From the NCBI RefSeq assembly GCF_000185725.2, contig NZ_KI391954.1:1398185-1462184 (forward strand): a stretch of DNA of 64,000 nucleotides. The letters are read 5' to 3'. Below are positions 32,114 through 40,316 of this stretch, in pieces. Numbering within the stretch: the stretch's first letter is position 1; each line of letters starts with the position of its first letter. Origin of the DNA: Segniliparus rugosus ATCC BAA-974. Lineage in GTDB: Bacteria > Actinomycetota > Actinomycetes > Mycobacteriales > Mycobacteriaceae. The notes beneath the pieces were generated by a model, which saw nothing but the letters and a program-made list of their open reading frames with translations, made no database searches and was not told the origin of the DNA. Made by a program: the position numbers and the translations under genes.

Positions 32114-33142
32114 CTAGGCGACCGAGGCGGAGTTCGACCCGAGTGGCTCCCCTGCCCGCGCGAGCGCGGTGATGCGGGAGATCGCCCGCAAATACTTCTT
32201 GCGGTATCCGCCCGCTAGCATCTCATCGGTGAACAGGGCGTTCCCCGGCTGTCCCGACAGAAGCACCGGGATGCCGGCGTCGTAGAGCCGGTCGATGAAC
32301 GCCACGAGCCGAAGCGCGACGGCTTGGTCGGACGCGGGGCCGACTCCGGAGAGGCACACCGCCGCGAGGTCCTTGACGAGTTCGCGGTAGCACGAGGGGT
32401 GCAGGGTCGCAAGATGCTTGGCCAACGCGCCGAAGTCGTCCAAGCTCGCATTGGCGAGGCGGTCTGCCCGCTCACGCAGCTCCGCGTCGGGGAGCGGCGC
32501 GGGCGGCGCGGGCAGATCCCGGTGCCGGTAGTCCGGCCCGTCCACGCGCAACACTTGGAATCCGTCCGCGATCTGGCGGATCTCCCGCAGGAAGTCCTGC
32601 GCGGCGAACCTGCCTTCGCCGAGCTGCCCCGGCAAGGTGTTGGAGGTGGCGGCGACGGACACCGAGCGGTCGAAGAGCTCGCCGAGCAAACGGGAGAGGA
32701 GCATGGTGTCCCCAGGGTCGTCGAGCTCGAACTCGTCGATGCACACCACGCTGTGCTGCGCCAGACGTTCCACCGTGCCCGCCATGCCGATGGCCCCGAC
32801 CATGTTCGTGATCTCCACGAAGCTGCCGAAGAGCTTCGGGGCTTTAGCCGCGTGGTAGATCGAGGCCAGCAGATGCGTTTTGCCGACGCCGAAGCCGCCG
32901 TCGAGGTAGAGGCCGGCGCCGCGCTGCTGTTTGCGGAACCACCCCGATTTGCTCGACCGCACTTCGGCGATCTTCTGCGCGAACGCCTCGCCTGCGACGA
33001 CCGCCGCCGCCTGGCTGGGCTCCCCGGGGTTGGGCCGGTAGCTCGCGAAGCTGACATCGGCGAAGGTCGGCGGCGGGACAAGGCTCGCCACGAGCTCGTC
33101 TGGGGCGACCACAGGCCGGCGATCAGTCAGATGCAACACCAC
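32114..33142 (-). CDS. zapE: AFG1-family ATPase, ZapE-like cell division protein
   Basis: This protein of about 342 aa has Walker A GGFGVGKTH, Walker B VVCIDEFELDD and an AFG1-type C-terminus (RLVAFIDRLYDAGIPVLLSG). In E. coli ZapE modulates the Z-ring, and mitochondrial relatives handle respiratory-chain proteins. The gene matches the Rv2670c position next to the secreted hydrolase and aftC. The start is uncertain: GTG 33142 with TACTGT 8 nt upstream is chosen over the next GTG (33139). Confidence 0.85.
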   Translation of the reverse strand: MVLHLTDRRPVVAPDELVASLVPPPTFADVSFASYRPNPGEPSQAAAVVAGEAFAQKIAEVRSSKSGWFRKQQRGAGLYLDGGFGVGKTHLLASIYHAAKAPKLFGSFVEITNMVGAIGMAGTVERLAQHSVVCIDEFELDDPGDTMLLSRLLGELFDRSVSVAATSNTLPGQLGEGRFAAQDFLREIRQIADGFQVLRVDGPDYRHRDLPAPPAPLPDAELRERADRLANASLDDFGALAKHLATLHPSCYRELVKDLAAVCLSGVGPASDQAVALRLVAFIDRLYDAGIPVLLSGQPGNALFTDEMLAGGYRKKYLRAISRITALARAGEPLGSNSASVA

Positions 33143-33240
33143 AGCTATGCACAGTAGCGCTGCTCGGCTCCTGATTTCGACTCGGCCGAGCAGGTATGAG
33201 GTCGAGTTCACAACAGTTCGCGCGGGTAAGCTCGAATGTC

Positions 33241-34788
33241 ATGTGGAAACGACTCGTGGTGGCCATGGCCGCCTTGGCGCTCGCCCTCGCGTGCGTCGGA
33301 TGCGGCTTCGACCCGTTCGGAGGGCCGGCGCTGCCGGTGTACGGCGAGCCCAAGGCCGGTGACCAGAAGGGCCAGGGCGGCCCCCGGCTCCCCGAGTTCA
33401 CCCCGCCGAAGACGGATCTGAGCTGGCGCGACTGCTCCCGCCAGCTCCTGGCGAACTACAACCTCCAGAATCCGCCCCAAGGCGTCGTCCTCGAATGCGC
33501 GACGCTGACCGTCCCGGCCAAAGAGCGCAGGGGGACGAGCCTGGCGCTTTCGCTCGCGCGGCTGCGCACCCCCAGCACCAAGCCGGATGCCGCCCCGGTC
33601 GTGCTCACCACGGGCTCCGACATCGCGTCCACCCGCTACCTCGCCATGCTGGCCTCCGCCGCGTCCTCCTCGCCCCTCACCGAGCACCCCATCGTCGCGG
33701 TCGACCGGCGCGGCCTGAACAGCTCGCCCTCGGCCAACTGCGGCCCGCTCGGCGCTTCCGCCCGCCGCTCGATCATCGACCAGATGCAGTTCCAGGGCGC
33801 GGGCTCGGACGAGTTCGGCCCGCTCGCCGAGAAAGCACGCCAGTACATCGGCGATTGTCCGCAGTTCCTCTCGATGGAGCCCGGTTTCTTCGACCTGCGG
33901 CATTCTGAGGAGGACATCGAGGCGCTGCGCGCCGCGTGGCAGGTGGACCGGCTCGCGCTGATCGGGGTCGGCAACGGCGCGTCCGTCGTGCTCACCTACG
34001 CCCACGACCACCCGGACCAGGTCGCGCGCGTCGTGCTGGACTCGCCGCCGCCGTACGGCTCCGAGGCCGAAGTCATCGGGGAGCAGCGCGCGGCGGGGCT
34101 GGAAGCCTCACTGCGCGCTTTCGCCGCCCAGTGCAAAGCGCTGAGCTGCGCGCTCGGCCCGGATCCTGGGGCCAAGGTCAAAGAGATCCTCGACCAGGCG
34201 GGCTCGGGCGAGCTCGGCAGGGTCTCGAAGAGCCTGCTGCTCGAGCACATCGCGACGGTGCTCGCGCTCGACCCGCAGGGCCAGCCGCAGGCGATCGCCT
34301 CGCTCGCCGAAGCCCTCAACGCCCCGGACGGCCTCAGCGCCCAGCTCGGCGACACCATGGCCGAGCGGTTCACCGACGGCCAGCTCCTCGCCGCGTGCAA
34401 CGACCAGCGCAACCAGCCCACGGCGGATCGGGCGAAAGAGCTCGCCAAGGAATGGAGCGCGAAAGAAAAGTACCCGACGGTCGGCGACGTGGTCGCGAAG
34501 TCGCTGCTGGACTGCTCCGGCTGGCCGACCGGGCAAGCGCTCAACGCGCCGAAGTCGTTCGCGATCCCCGTCCTCGCGACGTTCACGAAGACCAATCCCG
34601 TCGTCGGATCCTCCGACCCCGGGCCGATCAAAGCGCTCGTCGGCCTCGCGAACGGCAAGCTGGGCCTGGTGAGCTGGGAGGGCGTCGGCTACTCGCCGCT
34701 GCTGCGCTCGCGCTGCGCGCAGGACACGACGGAGAAGTACCTGAACTCGGGGCAGCCAGAGGCTCCCGAGCTTCACTGCCCCGCGTAG
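33241..34788 (+). CDS. Lipoprotein alpha/beta hydrolase (Rv2672-like)
   Basis: This 515-aa protein has a lipoprotein signal (ALALACVGC). The hydrolase fold has GVGNGASVVLTYAHDHPDQV (nucleophile region), where the usual serine elbow GxSxG reads GNGAS, and a TAP-like C-terminal domain. Relatives are annotated as SlpD-type secreted peptidases or proline iminopeptidases. The altered elbow makes catalysis uncertain. ATG 33241 gives a good signal peptide. It lies between zapE and aftC as in mycobacteria. Confidence 0.8.
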   Translation: MWKRLVVAMAALALALACVGCGFDPFGGPALPVYGEPKAGDQKGQGGPRLPEFTPPKTDLSWRDCSRQLLANYNLQNPPQGVVLECATLTVPAKERRGTSLALSLARLRTPSTKPDAAPVVLTTGSDIASTRYLAMLASAASSSPLTEHPIVAVDRRGLNSSPSANCGPLGASARRSIIDQMQFQGAGSDEFGPLAEKARQYIGDCPQFLSMEPGFFDLRHSEEDIEALRAAWQVDRLALIGVGNGASVVLTYAHDHPDQVARVVLDSPPPYGSEAEVIGEQRAAGLEASLRAFAAQCKALSCALGPDPGAKVKEILDQAGSGELGRVSKSLLLEHIATVLALDPQGQPQAIASLAEALNAPDGLSAQLGDTMAERFTDGQLLAACNDQRNQPTADRAKELAKEWSAKEKYPTVGDVVAKSLLDCSGWPTGQALNAPKSFAIPVLATFTKTNPVVGSSDPGPIKALVGLANGKLGLVSWEGVGYSPLLRSRCAQDTTEKYLNSGQPEAPELHCPA

Positions 34789-34824
34789 CGGCCTGCCACC
34801 TTGCTCGCGCGGTCTCGGGTTGAG

Positions 34825-34830
34825 TATGGT
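34825..34830 (+). promoter_or_regulatory. -10 box of leaderless aftC promoter
   Basis: TATGGT lies 6 nt before GTG 34837, which is preferred over TTG 34801. Confidence 0.5.
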
Positions 34831-34836
34831 TCGCAG

Positions 34837-36141
34837 GTGTCATATCCCCAATGGTTCAACTCGGCGGGCGCGAAGGCGCTGAACGCGGCCTTATGGCCGA
34901 TCGCAGTGATGTCCGTGCTGCACCGCACGATGATCCTCGCCGTCAACGAGCACATCACGGACGACTTCAACCCGGTCTACGAGGCCGGGCTCGCCTTCTT
35001 GAACCACCGGCCGGTGTACACCCAGAACCTCGACCAGGTCGAGCCGCACTACCTGTACCCGCCGAGCGGGACGCTGCTGCTCTCCCCGATCACGCATTTC
35101 GACCCGATCACCGCGCGGCTGCTGTTCATCGCGGGGACCTCGGCGGCGATCATCGCGGCCTGCTTGCTCCTGCTGAAATTCTTCGACCTGCCGTTGCGCT
35201 CCTTCGCGACGCCCGCGCTGCTCGCGGCGGTCTTCCTCACCGAATCGGTCACCAACACCCTGACCTTCACGAACGTCAACGGGTTCGTCTTCCTCGCCGA
35301 GGCCATTTTCCTGTTGTGCGTGAAGCACGACCGGCCGTGGCTCGCCGGGTCGGCGCTCGGCCTGACGTTCGCGGTGAAGCCGATCCTCGCCCCGCTGCTC
35401 CTCATCCCCCTCGTGCTGCGCTGGTGGAAGACCTTCGCGGCGGCCTTCGCCGTGCCCGCCGCGCTGCTGGTCGCGAGCTTGCTGTACTCGGCGGACCCAG
35501 GCGAGCTGCTGTACTCGCAAGACGCGGTGAAGTACTACCGCCAAGTCGTCCCCTACCTCGGCAAGCCGAGGGACTACTACAACAGCGCCATCGAGGGCGT
35601 CGGAGCCTACTACGGGGTCAACCCCGTGCTGCTGCTCCTGCTGCGGGCGGTGCTCGGGGCGCTCGTCCTGATCAGCCTGTGGTGGCTCTACCGGCGGTTC
35701 CGCCACCGAGACTTGGTGCTGTGGGCCGCGACGACCGCGGGGCTCGCGCTGGTCGCCACGTTCGTGCTCGGCTCGTTGGGGCAGGGCTATTACTCGCTCT
35801 TCCTCGTTCCGATGGCGCTCTCCGTGGTCCGGGCGGGCTCGCCCATGCGCTCCTGGGTCCCCTGGCTTGGCCTGTACGGCTGCATGTCGCTGGACTTCTG
35901 GGAGTTCAACCAGCCCTTGCGCCACGAGCGTCCGCCTCGGGACTTGCTCGTCTTCCTCTACCCCAAGGGCCGGGCGATGGAGTACCTGAAATTCACCTTC
36001 GGCTGGACGCTCGTGATCGTCGGGGTCTTCGCGGCGCTGTGGCTCGCCAAAGGCACGAAGGACGAGCGCGGGGAGGCGGAGGAAACCGAGGGCGAGCGGC
36101 CCGAGCCGAGCGATCCGGCTCAGGCGGCCTCCGCCGCCTGA
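34837..36141 (+). CDS. aftC: Alpha-(1->3)-arabinofuranosyltransferase (GT87)
   Basis: This 434-aa protein, close in length to the mycobacterial enzyme, has about ten membrane helices. Early ITDDFNPVYEAGLAFLNHRPVY and LYPPSGTLLLSP segments are typical of the GT-C decaprenylphosphoryl-arabinose-using family; D residues in the first loop (TDDF) are the predicted catalytic site. AftC adds alpha-1,3 branches to arabinan in arabinogalactan and lipoarabinomannan, so its presence marks a mycolata cell wall. The C-terminal acidic tail is extra. Confidence 0.88.
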   Translation: MSYPQWFNSAGAKALNAALWPIAVMSVLHRTMILAVNEHITDDFNPVYEAGLAFLNHRPVYTQNLDQVEPHYLYPPSGTLLLSPITHFDPITARLLFIAGTSAAIIAACLLLLKFFDLPLRSFATPALLAAVFLTESVTNTLTFTNVNGFVFLAEAIFLLCVKHDRPWLAGSALGLTFAVKPILAPLLLIPLVLRWWKTFAAAFAVPAALLVASLLYSADPGELLYSQDAVKYYRQVVPYLGKPRDYYNSAIEGVGAYYGVNPVLLLLLRAVLGALVLISLWWLYRRFRHRDLVLWAATTAGLALVATFVLGSLGQGYYSLFLVPMALSVVRAGSPMRSWVPWLGLYGCMSLDFWEFNQPLRHERPPRDLLVFLYPKGRAMEYLKFTFGWTLVIVGVFAALWLAKGTKDERGEAEETEGERPEPSDPAQAASAA

Positions 36142-36182
36142 GCCGGGGCCTCAGACCGAGAAACCACAGGAGGCATCGCCGC

Positions 36183-36668
36183 ATGAGCGAATCGGGCGAG
36201 TCGCTGCCGGTGCTGGAGTATCTGCGCCGTCAGCTCGCGGGGGAACTGCGCCCCGGCGACACCACGCATATGCGGTATCCGACGGCGATCTCCCAGCTTT
36301 TGGGCTTCCATATCGTCGAAGTCGGCGAGGGGACGGCCTCGGTGCGGGTCGAAGTCGACCCCGCGCGGCACGGCAACCAGCAAGGGACCGTGCACGGCGG
36401 CTTCCTCGTGGAGCTCGCCGACGCGGCGATCGGCACCGCGCACTCCACCCTCATGCGGCACGGCGAGTCCTTCACCAGCATCGACCTGCGCGCCACCTTC
36501 CTGCGCCCGGTCTGGTCGGATACGCTCGTCGCCGTCGCAAGGCCCTCGCACAGCGGACGGACCATCACGCATTACGCGTGCGACATCCTGCGCTCGGACG
36601 GCAAGCCCGCCGCGACGGTCACCAGCGTCGTCATGACCCTGCGGGGCGAACAGGCCGCCGGGCGCTGA
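36183..36668 (+). CDS. Hotdog-fold thioesterase (PaaI-like)
   Basis: This 161-aa protein has the PaaI/4-hydroxybenzoyl-CoA thioesterase signature, with GNQQGTVHGGFLVELADAAI (central helix, catalytic region) and TSIDLRATFLRPVW. It would hydrolyse acyl- or aryl-CoA; the substrate is unknown. GGAGGC lies ahead of ATG 36183. Confidence 0.85.
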   Translation: MSESGESLPVLEYLRRQLAGELRPGDTTHMRYPTAISQLLGFHIVEVGEGTASVRVEVDPARHGNQQGTVHGGFLVELADAAIGTAHSTLMRHGESFTSIDLRATFLRPVWSDTLVAVARPSHSGRTITHYACDILRSDGKPAATVTSVVMTLRGEQAAGR

Positions 36669-36708
36669 GCCCGCTCCCGCGAGCGCTGCCCCAATCCGGA
36701 AATCTCAT

Positions 36709-36714
36709 TACCAT
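36709..36714 (+). promoter_or_regulatory. -10 box of leaderless msrB promoter
   Basis: TACCAT lies 6 nt before ATG 36721. Confidence 0.5.
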
Positions 36715-36720
36715 TGACGC

Positions 36721-37203
36721 ATGAGCGAGAACGACGGCCCGTCGGCGACGAAGGCCGAGCCCGATAGCCCGCCCCGGCAGAGCCACAGGCTCTCGAAGGC
36801 CGAGGCACACGCGCTCACCGACGCGCAGTGGCGCGAGCGCCTTTCCCCGGACGAGTACCAGGTGCTGCGGCGTGCGGGCACCGAGCGCCCGTTCCTCGGC
36901 GAGTACACCGACACCAAGACGGTCGGCGTCTACTCCTGCCGGGCGTGCGGGGCGGAGTTGTTCCGCAGCGAGGCGAAGTTCGACTCGCATTGCGGGTGGC
37001 CCTCCTTCTTCACCCCGCTCGCCAAGGACGCGGTCGTGGAGCGCGCGGACCGAAGCCTCGGCATGCGCCGCGTCGAGGTGCTCTGCGCCAACTGCGGCGG
37101 CCACCTCGGCCATGTCTTCGAGGGCGAAGGCTACAACACGCCGACCGACCAGCGTTACTGCATCAACTCCCTCAGCCTGCGGCTGGAGCCATCGGAGGGA
37201 TGA
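36721..37203 (+). CDS. msrB: Peptide-methionine (R)-S-oxide reductase
   Basis: This 160-aa enzyme reduces methionine-R-sulfoxide in proteins. Zinc cysteines are present in CRACG and CANCGGH, with CGWPSF between them. The catalytic cysteine lies in RYCINSLSL (C149). A 40-residue N-terminal extension is hydrophilic. It corresponds to Rv2674 in position. Confidence 0.92.
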   Translation: MSENDGPSATKAEPDSPPRQSHRLSKAEAHALTDAQWRERLSPDEYQVLRRAGTERPFLGEYTDTKTVGVYSCRACGAELFRSEAKFDSHCGWPSFFTPLAKDAVVERADRSLGMRRVEVLCANCGGHLGHVFEGEGYNTPTDQRYCINSLSLRLEPSEG

Positions 37204-37250
37204 GCCCGGACGGCCGGCGCACGCGCCGCGCGTCCTTCGGCGGGGCCCGC

Positions 37251-37256
37251 TATGCT
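37251..37256 (+). promoter_or_regulatory. -10 box of leaderless secreted-protein gene
   Basis: TATGCT lies 6 nt before GTG 37263. Confidence 0.5.
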
Positions 37257-37262
37257 GACCTC

Positions 37263-37835
37263 GTGCGTCTGAACAGCCTCGTCCAGTTTTCCGCTGCCGC
37301 CCTCGCGGTGATCGCCTCGGCGGCAGTCGGCTCCCCCGCCGCGCAGGCGGCCCCGCCGGATTTCCCGAACATCGACGCGTTCGACGCGGTGACCTGGAAC
37401 GACTACCTCGTGGGCGGCGACGACGCGGCAGGGGTTCATCTGGAGTTCCGCACCCGGACCGGGCTCACCTGCTTCCTGAACATCGACGCCTACAGCTTCG
37501 AGTGCTGGGGCGCGCTGCACGGCGCGCCCGCAGGGGCGAACCACGTCCGGGGCAACATCGTGAACTACCAGCCCGCGCCGGAGCTGGAGAACGAGCCGAA
37601 CCTCCTGCCCGATCGCACCAAGATCTCCTGGCGCGGGGCGACGTGCGGCGTTGACGGCCCGGTCACCGCCTGCTACCAGGTGGACCGAGGTTTCGTCCTC
37701 GACGACAAGCAGACCAAAGTCTTCCCGACCCCCGAGCCCGTCAACGGCCAGCCGGTGTCCCCGGACGTCCCCGACGTGGGCTCCGCCCCCACGACGGCCC
37801 CCGCCTCCCCCTCGGCTCCGAAGCCGACCGCCTAG
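37263..37835 (+). CDS. Secreted protein of unknown function
   Basis: This 190-aa protein has a signal peptide (FSAAALAVIASAAVGSPAAQA), four cysteines (TCFLNIDAYSFECW, ATCGVDG, TACYQ) and a Pro/Ser/Thr-rich tail (TTAPASPSAPKPTA). The paired cysteines and beta-rich middle suggest the same general class as 26999-27364. No enzymatic motif is visible. The GTG start is supported by the -10 spacing. Confidence 0.7.
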   Translation: MRLNSLVQFSAAALAVIASAAVGSPAAQAAPPDFPNIDAFDAVTWNDYLVGGDDAAGVHLEFRTRTGLTCFLNIDAYSFECWGALHGAPAGANHVRGNIVNYQPAPELENEPNLLPDRTKISWRGATCGVDGPVTACYQVDRGFVLDDKQTKVFPTPEPVNGQPVSPDVPDVGSAPTTAPASPSAPKPTA

Positions 37836-37836
37836 C

Positions 37837-38667
37837 TCAGCCTGCGCGTCCGGCGAGCGCGGCTTCGAGCGCCTCGCGCATCGCGTCCTTCGGGGCTGGC
37901 CGCCCGGTGAACCATTCGACTTGCCGGAACGCCTGGTGCAGCAGCATGGACTGGCCGCCGACCACGCGCGCGCCGCGCTCCTCGGCGAGACGGGCGAGCG
38001 TCGTCGGCCACGGGGCGTAGACGACGTCGAGCACTGCCGGGGCCTGGGCCAGCGCCGGGGCCCACGGCGCGACCGCGTCGGCGGGGACGGTGTTCACCAG
38101 CGCCGCCGAGGTTTCGGCGATCCTCGCGAGGTACGGGCTGTTCAGGTCCACCCAGCGCGGTTTCAGGCCGAGGCTCTTGGCGAGCCGGAGCGCCGGGTAC
38201 GCGCGTTTCTCGTCGCGGGAGACCACCACGGCCTCGCGCAGCCCCGCGCGGGCGAACGCGGCCACCACGGGCAGGCTCGTGCCGCCCGAGCCCACCACGA
38301 CGGCGGGCCGGTCCCCCTGCCCCGCGCCCAGCTCCGCCAACGCCCCGAACGCGCCGTCCACGTCGGTGCAGTCCGCGTGCCAGCCCGTCTCGGTCCGCAC
38401 GAGCGTGTTCGCCGAGCCGACCGCTTCGGCAAGCTCGGTGCGGGTGTCCGCGAACGCCAGCGCGGCGAGTTTGTTCGGCGCGGTCACCGACAGGCCGACC
38501 CACTGGTGCGCGAGCCCGCCCACCAGCGCGGGCAACTGGTCCTCGGCGCATTCGATCCGCTCGTAGGTCCAATCGTCGAGGCCGAGCGCGCGATACGCCG
38601 CCAGGTGCAGCACCGGCGAGAGGGAATGCGCGATAGGGCTGCCGAGAACTCCAGCTTTGCGAGGCAC
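37837..38667 (-). CDS. aroE: Shikimate dehydrogenase
   Basis: This 276-aa enzyme reduces 3-dehydroshikimate to shikimate with NADPH. The start KAGVLGSPIAHSLSPVLH carries the substrate-binding serines. VTAPNK has the catalytic lysine (family VTxPxK), and GSGGTSLPVVAAF is the dinucleotide loop (family GxGGxxxA). The loop GSGGTS instead of GAGGAA is a minor variant. It lies 1 base from the convergent secreted-protein gene. Confidence 0.88.
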   Translation of the reverse strand: MPRKAGVLGSPIAHSLSPVLHLAAYRALGLDDWTYERIECAEDQLPALVGGLAHQWVGLSVTAPNKLAALAFADTRTELAEAVGSANTLVRTETGWHADCTDVDGAFGALAELGAGQGDRPAVVVGSGGTSLPVVAAFARAGLREAVVVSRDEKRAYPALRLAKSLGLKPRWVDLNSPYLARIAETSAALVNTVPADAVAPWAPALAQAPAVLDVVYAPWPTTLARLAEERGARVVGGQSMLLHQAFRQVEWFTGRPAPKDAMREALEAALAGRAG

Positions 38668-38676
38668 TCGGAGATC

Positions 38677-38895
38677 CTAGCCCAATCGGAGCACGCCGTT
38701 CTTATGGGCGAGGGCGATGTTCTGCTCATGCTCCGCGCTCGTGGCGGCGGACGCGGTCCGGCCGTCTCGCGCGACGGCGACGAAGAACAGCCGCTCCCCC
38801 GCATCCGCATCTGCGCTCGGCGGGAGGCGGAGCAAGGGACGAGGGCTGCGGGGCGTCTTCCGGCCGGGGCGGGCGGCGTGGTAGGAAAACGGCAT
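38677..38895 (-). CDS. Possible small hypothetical protein
   Basis: This 72-aa frame fills the gap between aroE and the divergent VOC gene. Its C-terminal 45 codons have strongly GC-rich third positions (GERLFFVAVARDGRTASAA), as in real genes here. The N-terminus is basic and uninformative, and it overlaps the start of the next gene. It could be a real small protein or the remnant of a larger one. I recognise no family. Confidence 0.25.
   Translation of the reverse strand: MPFSYHAARPGRKTPRSPRPLLRLPPSADADAGERLFFVAVARDGRTASAATSAEHEQNIALAHKNGVLRLG
38882..38887 (+). promoter_or_regulatory. -10 box of leaderless VOC gene
   Basis: TAGGAA lies 6 nt before ATG 38894. Confidence 0.4.
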
Positions 38896-39358
38896 GGAGC
38901 AGCAAGTGCACTTCTTGACCTTCGCAGCGGCGGATCTCGGAGCCGCGCGGCGTTTTTACGCCGACGCGCTCGGGTGGGCTCCGCTTGGCGATTTCCCCGG
39001 CGAGATTCTTTTCTTCCAGATCGCCCCCGGCCTTGTGCTTGGCTTTTTCGACGCGGAGAAATTCCACCGCGACCTCGGCGAGGCGGACACTGGCGCGGCG
39101 GTGTCGGGGGTGACGCTGGCGCACAATGTCGCCAGCCCCGCCGAGGTGCGCGCGACCGTTGCCGCGATGGCCGAGGCGGGCGGGCTGGTGCGCAAAGCGC
39201 CGCAGCAGGGCGAGTTCGGCGGCGTGTACCACGCGCACGTGCAAGACCCCAACGGGATCGTGTGGGAAATCGCCCACAACCCGGGATGGCGGATCGCGCC
39301 GGACGGGGCCGTTCTGCTCAGCGCAGCCGAAGCGCCAGGTCTGTCGCGAAATACGTGA
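38894..39358 (+). CDS. VOC-family (glyoxalase-like) protein
   Basis: This 154-aa protein has two beta-alpha-beta-beta-beta halves. VHFLTFAAADLGAARRFYAD opens the first and GVYHAHVQDPNGIVWEIAHN closes the second, typical of VOC proteins. Metal ligands H (HFLTF) and E (WEIAHN) are present. Substrate is unknown. Its 3' end overlaps the end of convergent hemB by 41 bases. Confidence 0.8.
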   Translation: MEQQVHFLTFAAADLGAARRFYADALGWAPLGDFPGEILFFQIAPGLVLGFFDAEKFHRDLGEADTGAAVSGVTLAHNVASPAEVRATVAAMAEAGGLVRKAPQQGEFGGVYHAHVQDPNGIVWEIAHNPGWRIAPDGAVLLSAAEAPGLSRNT

Positions 39359-40316
39359 GCACGTTGTCCGCGCCAGCCCGGACGATGCTGGTGACCGATT
39401 CGAGGGCCGCGGCCTGTTCGTCGATCCAGCCCCGCTCGGCGGCGGCGAGGATCATCGAGTACTCGCCCGAGATCTGGTACGCGAACACGGGCACCGGCGA
39501 GGCGTCCGCGACCTCGCGCAAAACGTCCAAGTAGCTCATCGCCGGTTTGACCATCACGAAGTCGGCTCCCTCCGCGACGTCCAGACGGGCCTCCCGCAAG
39601 CCCTCGCGGCGATTGCCGGGGTCGAGCTGGTAGGCCCGGCGGTCCCCGTCCAGCGAGCTGCCCACAGCCTCGCGGAACGGCCCGTAGAACGCCGAGGCGT
39701 ATTTCGCAGCGTACGCGAGGATCAACACGTCGTCCCGGCCCGCCGCGTCGAGCGCGGCGCGGATCGCGGCGACCTGGCCGTCCATCATGCCGCTCGGCGA
39801 GACGACGTGCGCGCCCGCCTCGGCCTGGGCTATGGCCATCGCCGCGTACCGCGCGAGGGTGGCGTCGTTGTCCACGACGGCGCGGCCCGCGCCGTCGGTC
39901 CCGAGCACGCCGCAGTGGCCGTGGTCGGTGAACTCGTCGAGGCAGGTGTCCGCCATGAGCACGGTCTCGTCGCCCAGGTCCGCTTTCAGGTCGGCGAGCG
40001 CGTGGTTCAAAATCCCGTGCGGGTCCGTGCCCTCGGACCCCTCGGCGTCCTTGTCCTCCGGTTTGGGCACGCCGAAGAGCATGAGCCCGCCGACGCCCGC
40101 GCGGACCGCCTCGTCGGCGGCCTTGCGCAAGCTGTCCCTGGTGTGCTGGACCACGCCCGGCATCGAGGCGATGGGCTTCGGCTCGTCGATGCCGTCGGCG
40201 ACGAACATCGGCAGCACCAGCTGCGCAGGGCTCAGCCGGGTCTCGGACACGAGCCTGCGCAGGGCCGCGGTGGCGCGCGAGCGCCTCGGCCGGACCGGCT
40301 GCCCCTGCCCGCTCAT
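39318..40316 (-). CDS. hemB: Delta-aminolevulinic acid dehydratase (porphobilinogen synthase)
   Basis: This 332-aa enzyme condenses two 5-aminolevulinate molecules to porphobilinogen. The active-site lysine lies in FVMVKPAMSYLD and the second lysine in AYAAKYASAFYGPFRE. The metal site MADTCLDEFTDHGHCG keeps only some of the zinc cysteines (T-C-L-D-E instead of C-L-C), which suggests a Mg-type enzyme. Its ATG overlaps the hemD stop (ATGA). It is last in hemA-hemC-hemD-hemB. Confidence 0.95.
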   Translation of the reverse strand: MSGQGQPVRPRRSRATAALRRLVSETRLSPAQLVLPMFVADGIDEPKPIASMPGVVQHTRDSLRKAADEAVRAGVGGLMLFGVPKPEDKDAEGSEGTDPHGILNHALADLKADLGDETVLMADTCLDEFTDHGHCGVLGTDGAGRAVVDNDATLARYAAMAIAQAEAGAHVVSPSGMMDGQVAAIRAALDAAGRDDVLILAYAAKYASAFYGPFREAVGSSLDGDRRAYQLDPGNRREGLREARLDVAEGADFVMVKPAMSYLDVLREVADASPVPVFAYQISGEYSMILAAAERGWIDEQAAALESVTSIVRAGADNVLTYFATDLALRLR